From: Leptotrichia sp. oral taxon 847
Lineage (GTDB): Bacteria > Fusobacteriota > Fusobacteriia > Fusobacteriales > Leptotrichiaceae
Length of the DNA stretch: 64,000 nucleotides
Assembly (NCBI RefSeq): GCF_001553645.1
Contig: NZ_CP014231.1
Coordinates: forward strand, 310,001 to 374,000
Direction of reading: 5' to 3'
This document shows, piece after piece, positions 8,173-17,200 of this stretch. The notes under the pieces were generated by a model. It was not told the DNA's origin. It made no database searches and saw only the letters and a program-made list of their open reading frames with translations. Numbering within the stretch: the stretch's first letter is position 1; each line of letters starts with the position of its first letter. Position numbers and translations under genes: made by a program.

Positions 8173-8204
8173 TTGACAATTAATATAACATATGTTATAT
8201 TAAT
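8173..8204 (+). promoter_or_regulatory. fadL-family promoter overlapped by a 26-bp perfect palindrome
   Basis: TTGACA (8173-8178) and TATATT (8196-8201) are 17 nt apart. The spacer and the -10 box are covered by a perfect 26-bp palindrome (8179-8204) centred on AACATATGTT. A dimeric repressor bound there would block RNA polymerase. Fourteen bases recur upstream of the mlaA operon at 1024-1037. Confidence 0.7.
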
Positions 8205-8332
8205 CCGACAAACATATAAGTTACAATTTAAAATCTGTTTTATTTACTATCTTGAAATACTTAACGATTTTTTTAATAACAAACTTATATAAATGAAAAA
8301 TTAGAAAAAATTAAAGGAGCTTAAAGGAAAAA

Positions 8333-9619
8333 ATGAGATTAAAAATAATATTAATAGCACTCTTAAGTGCTTTGGCATTAAAAGCAGTAAGTATGGACTA
8401 TCTTTCAAATAATTCAGCTTCATACTTTCAAAATCCATCGCAAACTGGTCAAATAACAGTGGAAGGAATTTTTTACAATCCAGCAGGAACAGTATTTTTA
8501 GAAGATGGAAAATATATAAATGCAAATATGCAAAATTCTATAATCCAGGAATCAATGACATTGAATAGAAAAAAATTGGCTTCAAACAGATATGCCGGAG
8601 CACCGTCATTTAATTATTTACAAAAAAAAGAAAGGACTTCAATTTTTGCAAATGCAAGTGTTATTGCAGGAGGAGCCACGTTGAAATATGATGAAGGAGT
8701 CGCTGGAATAGATTTGGCGGCAGAAACATTTGATAATATGACACGAGGACTATTGAGAGCTAAAGTTACTAAAAATCAATTTAGCGGACAAAATAGATAT
8801 TATCAATTGATGCTTGGTGGAGCACACAAAATAACAGATAAATTCTCGATTGGCGGAGGAATAAAATATGTTCACGCTTTGAGAAAATTAAATGGACACG
8901 CTTCTTTCGGGTACAATCCATTTGTCGGTGCAAGAGTTGGATTGACAGGAAATGACTTGTATTTAGACTCCAGAAGGAAAGCAGATGGTGTTGGAGCAGT
9001 ATTAAGTTTAGATTATAAAGCGACTGATACATTGAATTTTGCTGTAAAATATGAAACACCTGTAAAATTGAAATTCAAGACAAAAGCGGTTGAAAGTACA
9101 AATATGACATTAGCTGGAAAAAAAATTGGATTGTCAGATTTTTACCCTAAATATGCAAATGGTGTAAATTCAAGAAGAGATCTGCCAGGAGTATTGTCAT
9201 TGGGAGTTTCCAAAGATATTAATGACTGGACTGTTTCTAGCGGATATATTCATTATTTCAATAAAGCGGCAAATATAGACGGAGTAAGTTATAGAGATGG
9301 TCATGAAATAAATTTTGGAGTTGACTACAGATTTTCGCCAAAATGGACTTGGCACGCAGGATACAATTATTCTCACACAGGTGCTCCAAAACAATCATAC
9401 AACGATACAGAATATGCCATAAATGCACAAATTTACACGACAGGATTGACATTCAAGCCGACAGAAAATCACGAATGGAAATTCGGTTTTGGACATGTAA
9501 AATATAATTCAGAAAATGGAGAAACAGAAATAACTCATGGAATAAAATTGGATAAATCGAAAGTTAAATATGATAAAAAAGTAAGTGTCTTTTCTTTGGG
9601 GTATACTTATAACTTTTAA
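8333..9619 (+). CDS. OmpP1/FadL-family outer-membrane porin
   Basis: Outer-membrane beta-barrel of the FadL/TodX family, which admits long-chain fatty acids and other hydrophobic molecules; 428 residues is the usual size. A signal peptide covers about residues 1-18 (MRLKIILIALLSALALKA). The mature N-terminus carries the family marker EGIFYNPAGTVFLEDGKY, where the NPAGT block forms the plug. The remainder alternates in beta strands and ends SVFSLGYTYNF, with a terminal Phe for barrel assembly. Control by a palindromic operator in its promoter (8179-8204) suggests ligand-responsive repression. Its substrate is unknown. The gene is monocistronic. Confidence 0.92.
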   Translation: MRLKIILIALLSALALKAVSMDYLSNNSASYFQNPSQTGQITVEGIFYNPAGTVFLEDGKYINANMQNSIIQESMTLNRKKLASNRYAGAPSFNYLQKKERTSIFANASVIAGGATLKYDEGVAGIDLAAETFDNMTRGLLRAKVTKNQFSGQNRYYQLMLGGAHKITDKFSIGGGIKYVHALRKLNGHASFGYNPFVGARVGLTGNDLYLDSRRKADGVGAVLSLDYKATDTLNFAVKYETPVKLKFKTKAVESTNMTLAGKKIGLSDFYPKYANGVNSRRDLPGVLSLGVSKDINDWTVSSGYIHYFNKAANIDGVSYRDGHEINFGVDYRFSPKWTWHAGYNYSHTGAPKQSYNDTEYAINAQIYTTGLTFKPTENHEWKFGFGHVKYNSENGETEITHGIKLDKSKVKYDKKVSVFSLGYTYNF

Positions 9620-9657
9620 AGTTTGAATTTTTGAAAAAATGAGAAAATATTGTTTTA

Positions 9658-9685
9658 AGGGAGTGAAATTTATGCTCCCTATTTT
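9658..9685 (+). terminator. weak terminator after the FadL gene
   Basis: AGGGAG/CTCCCT (9658-9663, 9675-9680) forms a 6-bp hairpin followed by ATTTT, about 40 nt after the porin stop. Confidence 0.45.
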
Positions 9686-9716
9686 GAATATTTATTTTGG
9701 AGGAAGAATTTAAAAA

Positions 9717-9740
9717 CAGGATGATAAAAATACCATCCTG
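9717..9740 (-). terminator. terminator for the phosphoesterase gene
   Basis: CAGGATG/CATCCTG makes a 7-bp stem. Read on the minus strand it is followed by TTTTT, as expected for an intrinsic terminator downstream of the gene that ends at 9814. Confidence 0.65.
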
Positions 9741-9760
9741 CACCACATATTATATTTTGA

Positions 9761-9786
9761 GTTTACGCAAAATTCTGGAAACTCTC
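9761..9786. repeat. short dispersed repeat, copy 1 (possible insertion-sequence end)
   Basis: The 26-nt word TTTACGCAAAATTCTGGA with flanks matches the sequence at 14095-14119 at about 20 of 26 positions in the same orientation. Such a motif resembles the terminal inverted repeats of IS256-like elements, but no transposase is nearby. Confidence 0.3.
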
Positions 9787-9813
9787 TTTTTTTTAATTTT
9801 TCTGTTAAAATCT

Positions 9814-10545
9814 TCAATCCCAAAATTCTTCAATTTTAACCTTATTTTTCTCCAAAACATATAATTTCTTTTCCTTCAACTCAACACATCTTAAAACATT
9901 AGTAAAAAAACACCCAGCATCCAGATTTATACAATTATTCTCAACAGTTATATCTTCTTGTGGTGTATGTCCGTAATAGACGGTTTTTGCTGTATTATTT
10001 TTCTTGTACCAGTCATCCCGAGTCCACAATAAATATTTAATTTCCTGATTTTCTAAGTTTTTGGAAAAATCAATTCCCGCATGAACAAATAAATAATTTT
10101 CACTTTCAACAATGTGTGGCATTTTCTCAATAAAATTAAATAGCCATTCTTCTTCATAAAATTTATCATTTTTCCAATATTCATTAATTGTTTTTACTTT
10201 ATTTTGATGTTTAAAAAATGATCTTATTGTCTTACTCCCGCCATTATATACCCAATTTAAACGATAAGTTTCATCATTTTTTGATTTGAAAAGCATATTT
10301 TCGTGATTTCCCATTAAATGAATGATATTGTAACCTTTCTGAATCATCTTTTTATACCAATTATATAACTCAAAAGAAAATTCCCCTCTATCGCAACTAT
10401 CTCCAAGAATCAATAGCAAATCTTTCTTTTTTAATTTGATTTTTCTTATCATCTTTTTAAATAGATCAAATCTTCCGTGAATATCCGTCAAAACAAAAAT
10501 TCTTTGATAATCAGATTCTCTAATTCTTTTTATATTCAATTTCAT
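9814..10545 (-). CDS. PPP-family metallophosphoesterase
   Basis: Calcineurin-like phosphoesterase of about 243 residues, probably a protein phosphatase or an ApaH-like nucleotide hydrolase. The dinuclear-metal motifs appear in order: DIHGRFD (GDxHG type), GDSCDRG and MGNHEN near the N-terminal half, then the His motifs FVHAGID and YYGHTP. GDxxDRG and GNHE place it in the PPP branch with bacterial PrpA/PrpB and ApaH. The chosen start is the ATG giving MKLNIKR, preceded by GAGGAAG; an in-frame ATG 13 codons further up (10584) has no good ribosome site. It has its own terminator at 9717. The substrate cannot be assigned. Confidence 0.85.
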   Translation of the reverse strand: MKLNIKRIRESDYQRIFVLTDIHGRFDLFKKMIRKIKLKKKDLLLILGDSCDRGEFSFELYNWYKKMIQKGYNIIHLMGNHENMLFKSKNDETYRLNWVYNGGSKTIRSFFKHQNKVKTINEYWKNDKFYEEEWLFNFIEKMPHIVESENYLFVHAGIDFSKNLENQEIKYLLWTRDDWYKKNNTAKTVYYGHTPQEDITVENNCINLDAGCFFTNVLRCVELKEKKLYVLEKNKVKIEEFWD

Positions 10546-10793
10546 TTTTATCATCTTCCTCAATTCAAACAACCATTCTGACATAATTTATTCTCGTTTT
10601 TACCGTCATATCTTTCCTATATTTTGTCAATTTTTGTATTAATAATTTTTTACATCACATTTTAAAATTTCAAAACAAAAATTAGAACAAATTGTTATAT
10701 TTTTACAAAAACCTCATTTTCCATTAAATTTTCAAGTTCTTCAAAAGTCATATTTTTTCTTTTTTTGCTCTAAACAAATTTTTTATTAATTAT

Positions 10794-11756
10794 TTACATT
10801 ATTTGCTTTCTTGCTTCTTCCAAAATTTCCATTACAATCAGAGTTTTTTCATTATATTCAAAAAATTTGTTATAATCTTTATTCTTATACAAATTTGAAA
10901 ATTCTAAAAGTTCGTAGTAAAGTCTATGCTGTCCAGCATTTAACTCATATTCTTTGCTATTTTCACCGTTTCTTACAAAAACAAATTTATCGTAAACATT
11001 TGCAGCATCTGTGCTATTTATATACCCCTTATCCCCTTGAATGTTCATTGAAAGTGGTGCTGTACAGTCCTTTGCTCCAACTGCTACGCATTTGAATTTT
11101 TTGTAATCTAAAATTAAAACTCCTGAAGTGTCGATATTTCTTTCAATATTTGCCGTGTAAAATACTTTCTCAGGTTTTCCGAATAGTCCTACTGCATAGT
11201 AAATATTATAAACATTTAAATCCATTAATGCTCCACCAGATTTTTTTGGATCAAACGCCGGAGCAATATCACCCTTTTTAAATCTGTCGTATCTGCTGGA
11301 ATATTGTGAATAATTTAACTGTACAATTTTTATATCGCCCAATTCCGAAATCAGTTCCCTAGTTTTTCTATAATTTGGCAAATATTGATTAGAAATGGCT
11401 TCAAACAACATTATTTTGTTTTCTTTTGCAAATTTTACAAGCTCTTTTGCTTCTTCATATGTCGACGTAAAAGGTTTTTCCAAAATGACATTTTTCTTTT
11501 TTTCCATCGCTTTTTTTGCAAATTCATAGTGTAGATTATTTGGAATAGCAATATATACGACATCTATTTCATCATTTAAAAAACTGTCATAATTTGTATA
11601 AATTTTTTTTATCCCGTATTTCTGGGAAAGATTTTTCATTCTTTCAAGCCCATTTTCAGTGGCACAAATGCTCACTATTTCAAAATCCGGTATATTTTTA
11701 GACGCTTCCAAAAAATCTGGCACAATATTTCCTGCTCCCACTATTCCTATTTTCAT
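10794..11756 (-). CDS. Gfo/Idh/MocA-family oxidoreductase
   Basis: NAD(P)-dependent dehydrogenase of 320 residues acting on a sugar, inositol or related polyol; the substrate is unknown. The N-terminal Rossmann fold is marked by KIGIVGAGNIVPDF. VYIAIPNNLHYEFA and the EKPFTSTYEEA block (catalytic EKP Lys) are typical of the family, and the C-terminal half is the alpha/beta substrate domain with GGALMDLNVYNIYYAVGLFG. ATG 11756 is used because GTGAGGA sits just upstream; the longer frame would need a GTG inside that ribosome site. No sugar-transport gene is adjacent. 10585-10793 on its 3' side holds no gene that can be supported. Confidence 0.88.
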   Translation of the reverse strand: MKIGIVGAGNIVPDFLEASKNIPDFEIVSICATENGLERMKNLSQKYGIKKIYTNYDSFLNDEIDVVYIAIPNNLHYEFAKKAMEKKKNVILEKPFTSTYEEAKELVKFAKENKIMLFEAISNQYLPNYRKTRELISELGDIKIVQLNYSQYSSRYDRFKKGDIAPAFDPKKSGGALMDLNVYNIYYAVGLFGKPEKVFYTANIERNIDTSGVLILDYKKFKCVAVGAKDCTAPLSMNIQGDKGYINSTDAANVYDKFVFVRNGENSKEYELNAGQHRLYYELLEFSNLYKNKDYNKFFEYNEKTLIVMEILEEARKQIM

Positions 11757-11957
11757 ATTTTCCTCACTCACTTTCTGTATTTTTTATTATAATTAATTTT
11801 TCTATAAAATTTTCTCTTTATCTTACTTTTAAGATTAGCTTATCGCCATACCACTGCACCCCATTTAATTCATTAATAGTATACCCTTATATAATTTTAT
11901 TTTACTGATAAAAGAATTAAAAATTATAAAAATATATAAAATTTTTAAATTTCTCTC

Positions 11958-11985
11958 TTGTTTTTTTCATATTTCAAGTTAAAAT
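11958..11985 (+). promoter_or_regulatory. putative promoter of the EF-G-like gene
   Basis: TTGTTT (11958-11963), a 16-nt spacer, then TAAAAT (11980-11985), about 65 nt before the start codon. Confidence 0.5.
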
Positions 11986-12052
11986 TTAGTATAGAGATTT
12001 GAATTTTTATTTATTTAATTAGCAAAAAATTGTTAATTGAGAGGAGAAAATT

Positions 12053-14035
12053 ATGAGAATATATGATGGCAGCAGTATTAGAAATGTCGCTTTATTGGGA
12101 GAAAGCGGAGCAGGAAAGAGTAATATGACTTCCGCTCTTGAATTTACAGCAAAACTTACGAATAGAATTCCAAGTTTAAATGATAATGCTAAAATAAGCA
12201 GCTCCCTTACTTTACATGCAATTGAATACCAGTCTTTTAAATTTAATTTTTTTGACATACCTGGATATGTTGATTTTTTTGGAGAATTGGAATCGGGACT
12301 TGCAGCTTGTGATGGAGCAATTATTACGGTTGATGGAACAGATAACTTATCTGTCGGAACCGAAACTGCTCTTGAGCTTACAGATAGCCGAAATATCCCC
12401 CGTTTTATCTTTGTCAATAAAATAGACAGCGAAAAAGCTGACTATGAAAAAATTCTCACTCAGTTGAGAAAAAAATATGGTAAAAGAATTGCACCATTTC
12501 ACGTGCCTTGGGGAGTTGCTTCCAATTTTAAGGGACATATAAATGTTGTTGATATGTTTGCTCGTGAATATAACGGTTCTGAATGTGTCAACGCTGAGAT
12601 GCCAACTGATATGGACGATAAAATTTTACCAATTCGTGAAATGCTTTTGGAAGCGGTTGCTGAAACAAGTGAAGAATTGATGGAAAAATATTTTAATGGA
12701 GAAGAATTTACCACAAATGAAATTCATGCTGGACTTAGAAAAGGAGTGTTAGATTGTAGCTTAATTCCCGTTATCTGCGGTTCAACTACAAAAAACATCG
12801 GACTTCACACAACGTTTGATGTAATAAGAGATTATTTGCCAGAGCCAATGGACAATCCTAAAGTTGACGGTAAAAAATCCGAAACTACCTGTCAAATATT
12901 TAAAACAGTGATTGATTCATTTTTAGGAAAGGTTTCGTATGCAAAAATTTTATCTGGAGAACTAAAGCCAGATTCAGAAATTTATAATGTGAACAAGAAA
13001 AAAGATGAAAAGATTGGAAAACTTGGAACGATTGTAGCTGGAAAAATGGACTTTCTAAAAAAAGGAGTCTGTGGAGATATTGTTTTATTGACAAAACTTG
13101 AATACACTCAAACTTCAGACACGCTTTCAACAGATAAAAAAGAAACTCCAAGAAAGAATATTACTTTTCCTAAACCTCAACTTTTGGTTGCGGTAGAACC
13201 GTTAAATAAAAATGACGATGAGAAGATGTCAACTGGACTTAATAAACTTATGGAAGAAGATCCGTCTTTTTCCTGGAAAAGAGATATGGAAACAAAACAG
13301 ACTATTTTGGGAGTACAAGGGGAGCTGCATTCCATCACATTAATTGAAAAGTTAAAATCAAAGTTTGGAGTGGACATTAAAACCGTTGACTTAAAAGTGC
13401 CATATCGTGAAACAATTAAAGGAAATTCAGATGTTCAGGGAAAATATAAAAAGCAATCGGGAGGACACGGACAATATGGAGATGTGCTTATCAAATTTTC
13501 ACCTTGCGATGAACATTTTGTATTTGAAGAAACTATCACTGGAGGAAGAGTGCCAAAATCATATATTCCAGCTGTGGAAAAGGGGTTAAGAGAAGCTTTA
13601 CTTTGCGGAGTTTTGGCAAATTACCCCGTTACAAATATAAAAGCAGTTTTGTATGACGGCTCTTATCACGACGTCGATTCTTCAGAAATGTCCTTTAAAA
13701 TTGCGGCAAATATTGCCTTCAAAAAAGGAATGATGGATGCTAAACCAGTTTTACTTGAACCGATAATGGAACTCACAATCTTCGTGCCTGAAAGCTGTAT
13801 TGGGGATATAATGGGAGATATTAATAAAAAGCGTGGAAAAATTACCGGTATGGACGCTCACAAATCTACAAAGCAAAAAATCACAGCAGAAATTCCAATG
13901 GCTGAAACATTTAAGTACGCCAATGACTTAAAAGCAATGACAAAAGGAAGAGGATATTTTGAAATGAAACTTTCAAAATACGAAGAAGTCCCTTTTGAGT
14001 TAGCACAAAAAATAATCGAAAGTCGAAAAAAATAG
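12053..14035 (+). CDS. elongation factor G-like translational GTPase (EF-G2 type)
   Basis: A 660-residue paralogue of EF-G with all five domains: N-terminal GTPase, OB domain II, and the EF-G III-V modules including GGHGQYGDV (domain IV start) and the C-terminal DINKKRGKITGMD block. The P-loop is GESGAGKS rather than the HIDAGKT of classical EF-G. G3 reads DIPGYVDF rather than DTPGHVDF, so the His that helps GTP hydrolysis is replaced by Tyr. These changes match the EF-G2/FusA2 group, not the canonical translocase. G4 is NKID. A related mycobacterial EF-G2 is reported to lack ribosome-dependent GTPase; whether this one differs is unknown. AGAGGAG precedes the ATG. The gene stands alone, ending at a bidirectional terminator. 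Confidence 0.88.
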   Translation: MRIYDGSSIRNVALLGESGAGKSNMTSALEFTAKLTNRIPSLNDNAKISSSLTLHAIEYQSFKFNFFDIPGYVDFFGELESGLAACDGAIITVDGTDNLSVGTETALELTDSRNIPRFIFVNKIDSEKADYEKILTQLRKKYGKRIAPFHVPWGVASNFKGHINVVDMFAREYNGSECVNAEMPTDMDDKILPIREMLLEAVAETSEELMEKYFNGEEFTTNEIHAGLRKGVLDCSLIPVICGSTTKNIGLHTTFDVIRDYLPEPMDNPKVDGKKSETTCQIFKTVIDSFLGKVSYAKILSGELKPDSEIYNVNKKKDEKIGKLGTIVAGKMDFLKKGVCGDIVLLTKLEYTQTSDTLSTDKKETPRKNITFPKPQLLVAVEPLNKNDDEKMSTGLNKLMEEDPSFSWKRDMETKQTILGVQGELHSITLIEKLKSKFGVDIKTVDLKVPYRETIKGNSDVQGKYKKQSGGHGQYGDVLIKFSPCDEHFVFEETITGGRVPKSYIPAVEKGLREALLCGVLANYPVTNIKAVLYDGSYHDVDSSEMSFKIAANIAFKKGMMDAKPVLLEPIMELTIFVPESCIGDIMGDINKKRGKITGMDAHKSTKQKITAEIPMAETFKYANDLKAMTKGRGYFEMKLSKYEEVPFELAQKIIESRKK

Positions 14036-14094
14036 TAAAAACTTTTTTGCGTAAATAAATTATAAAACCCTTGTATTACTGGATTTATATGTAC

Positions 14095-14119
14095 ATTTAC
14101 ACAAAATTTTGGACACTTT
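14095..14119. repeat. short dispersed repeat, copy 2 (possible insertion-sequence end)
   Basis: TTTACACAAAATTTTGGA with flanks matches the copy at 9761-9786. An inverted partial match (TTTTTGCGTAAAT, 14044-14056) lies 40 nt upstream, giving a possible miniature inverted-repeat remnant of about 76 bp. Origin uncertain. Confidence 0.3.
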
Positions 14120-14137
14120 TAATTAATTATAACTTAA

Positions 14138-14169
14138 AAAATCACAGTTAAATTAATAACTGTGATTTT
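14138..14169. terminator. bidirectional terminator between convergent genes
   Basis: AAAATCACAGTTA/TAACTGTGATTTT forms a 13-bp stem with a 6-nt loop and T-rich sequence after it on both strands. It separates the EF-G-like gene (+) from the autotransporter (-). Confidence 0.85.
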
Positions 14170-14288
14170 ATTTTTTAGATATTTAACTTTTTTGTCTAAT
14201 TTTAAATATCTGATTTTTTTGAGACAATCTATTTTATGAGATAGACCCTCTTTTGCTGTTTTACATTTCTGTAAAAAACTTATTTGAA

Positions 14289-17200
14289 TTAGTAAATCAA
14301 TCTAAATCCTACACCACTTCTTACATTCTTACCTTTAGTGTCGTATCCTGCATTTACTGTTACTCCAAATCTTGTGTTGTCCACTCCGATATTTAAGTCA
14401 AACTTACCGTTTCCTTTTCTATCTTCCTTGTCTCCTCTTATTCCAAACCAGTCTGCATCTGTGTATCTTACTCTTCCTTCGTTGTTCTTACTTGCCATCT
14501 TTCCTAGTTCATTTTCATATGCCGCTGTAAGTCCTACTGTTAGGTTTGTTCTCACTGCCATTGGTTGAATATATCTAAACTCTAGTCCTGCTTCAGGTTT
14601 TACTGAGAAGTAGTCGTTTCCTTTTACTTCCAGTCTCATTTCTCCAGAATCTTCCTTTATCTTGTTAAATCTTCCATATTCCATCTTCAACGCTCCATAT
14701 GGTCGCAAGTGTGTTCTTTCACTCAATCTTATATCATATCCCAAATCTGTCTTAAGCGCTGCTCCATATGAATTATAGTCTGATTTCGCCTGGAATATGT
14801 CGTCTACAACTAGATATCTACGTTTCATATTGTTAATTCCAAAGAACACATCTCCTCCAATTGTCCATTGTAGTGATCCATTATGGTCTGTTGCCGGAGA
14901 CATTGTCTTAAAGATTCCTGCTTTAAGCTGTGTCTGGTTTTCTCTTGAATGTCCTATATCTTTAAATTTAAATCTGTTTGTTACTGCTCCTGCATACCAT
15001 CCCTGAGAATTACCCATCTTAACTGTTTCGTCTTCGTGAACGTAAGCTACTCCATAGGCATTGCTTGTATAGTCAATAACTCCTGCTGTGTCAGTATTGT
15101 ATTCGTCCCTTTGACCAAATACCTTAATCTTGTTGTTCTGTTTAGATGGATTTCTCCAGTCGTGTTTCAAATATTTGAATTCCTTGTCTAACAAGTTTCC
15201 TGTCGCATTTATTCTTTGCTGTAGGTTTCCATACTGATGTCCCATCATTTCGTCTGTTGCCTGATAGAATAATACTTCTTCGTTATTTCCTATTCCATTT
15301 AATTTTTGGAATAATTGATTTTCTCTTGTACCTAAGGCTTCCACTCCATATCTTTGTTCCAGTCCATCCAAGAAGTTATATGTATCTGTACTGTTTACCG
15401 GTGTTTCCTGTGTCCCTGCCCATTTTGTATACGGTATTTTTGCCAGATAAGCGTTCTGTATTGTTCCATCTGTCTGATTTTGCGCCACACTTGACATCCA
15501 TGTAAGTGAACCTGAATAAATGTTCCATTTTCCTATCTGTGGATTGTTTAAAATCATCTGGTTATATGGCGCTAATATCTGTGGACTTATCTGAATATAC
15601 TTGCTTGTTGTGTTTCGTGCTGCTTCAGTACCTATGATAAGGTCGGCATTCTTTAATGTGCTCAAGCTGCTTAGTCCAACTATTGGTGTTGTAAACCGTT
15701 TGTTTGAAGTATCTATATACATTCCTATTGTTGAAACTTCCATAGGCTTGTATTCTTCTGCTGTCGTTGTCGCTAGTTCAGGCACTACTGGAACTCCGTT
15801 TACTGTTATTGTCGCTGTTGATGAACCTGATGGTGCGTGAATTTTTATTCCACCCATATCTTTTGATATTTCATGTCCTGGCTGCGGAAGCTGAGTATTT
15901 ACTGATCCTGCCCCTCTTATAGTCAATGTTCCGTAGTTCTTGATTATTCCTGGATTATTTCCTGCCGCATTTCCTTTTGAAAGTAATCCTACCGCTTCAT
16001 CGGCGTTAATATCAATTGTTCCGTTATTTTCTATTGTCGAACCAGCTTTAACTACCACTCCAACTACTTTCTTTAGTCCTGTTCCATTTGACTTGATTAT
16101 TCCGTTATTTATTCCTTCTGCTCCATTGTCAAGGTACATTCCTGTTGTGTTGCTTGCATTCAAGTTAATTGTTCCACTGTTTACTACCTTTGTTCCTTTG
16201 TTTACTCCGTACATTCCTATACTGTATGGTCCTACTACATTAATTGTTCCCTTGTTTTCTATGTTTCCTGTATAAGCCGGTGTTGTCGCATCTCCTATAT
16301 ATCCTGCCGCCATTCCTATTGCATACTGGTTAGCTGTCGGATCAGAATTTGAAGCTCCTACTGTTATTGAAACACCTGGATTATTTACCGCATTTCCACC
16401 ATTTATACTGTAAATTCCTACGTTTCCTATTCCTGAACTGTAGTTAATATCTGCATTATTTACTACATTTCCTGCTGAATAAAGTCCATAGTTTAGTGAA
16501 CCAGTCGAAGTTAACGGTGTATTGTTTATCACTGTTCCTGATGTATCTCTTGAGAATACAAAGACTGTATTATCTCCAACTGTCTGTGAAGTCATATTAC
16601 TTGTTATTGTGTTTCCTGTTCCTTCATTGATGAATCCATATGAACCGTTACCAATTGCCATTGTAGAACCTGCATCCGCTGTTACGTTGTTTCCTGTTCC
16701 TTTTGTGTATACCCCAATCGCTTCATCTTCTCCCAGATTAATTACAGAACTACTTGTTAGTCTAACGTTTCCACCTGTACTAAGTATTCCTTTACCTTTG
16801 TTTCCAATATTTAGTGTTCCGTTATTTACCACGTCTGCACCTTCAGAATAGATTCCATAAGCTTTTCCACTTTTATCTGTTATTGTTGCTGCATTTGTTA
16901 GGGTTCCACCTGTTGTATAAAGTCCAACAACACCTCTGTCGCTACCGTTATTTACAATGTTTATATTAGTTGTATTTGTTGCTGTATTGTCATAGAAAAT
17001 ACCAGCTCCAGAACCATTTGCAGAACCTGTGTATTTTATTTCAAAAGTTTTTCCATTAGGATTTACAATTGAACCGTTTGAAACAGAAATTCCTACACCT
17101 TTGTCTTTTACTTCTATTCCTGTATCTGAAGTAAAGTTTACGACACTTTTTGTTCCGCTTGCATAAACTCCAATTCCGTTGGTTCCTACTGCAATGTCTG

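Noticed and set aside
10695-10751. 18-codon minus-strand frame (MTFEELENLMENEVFVKI)
   Set aside because: Very short, no clear ribosome site; it could be a fragment of an older gene, but this cannot be supported.
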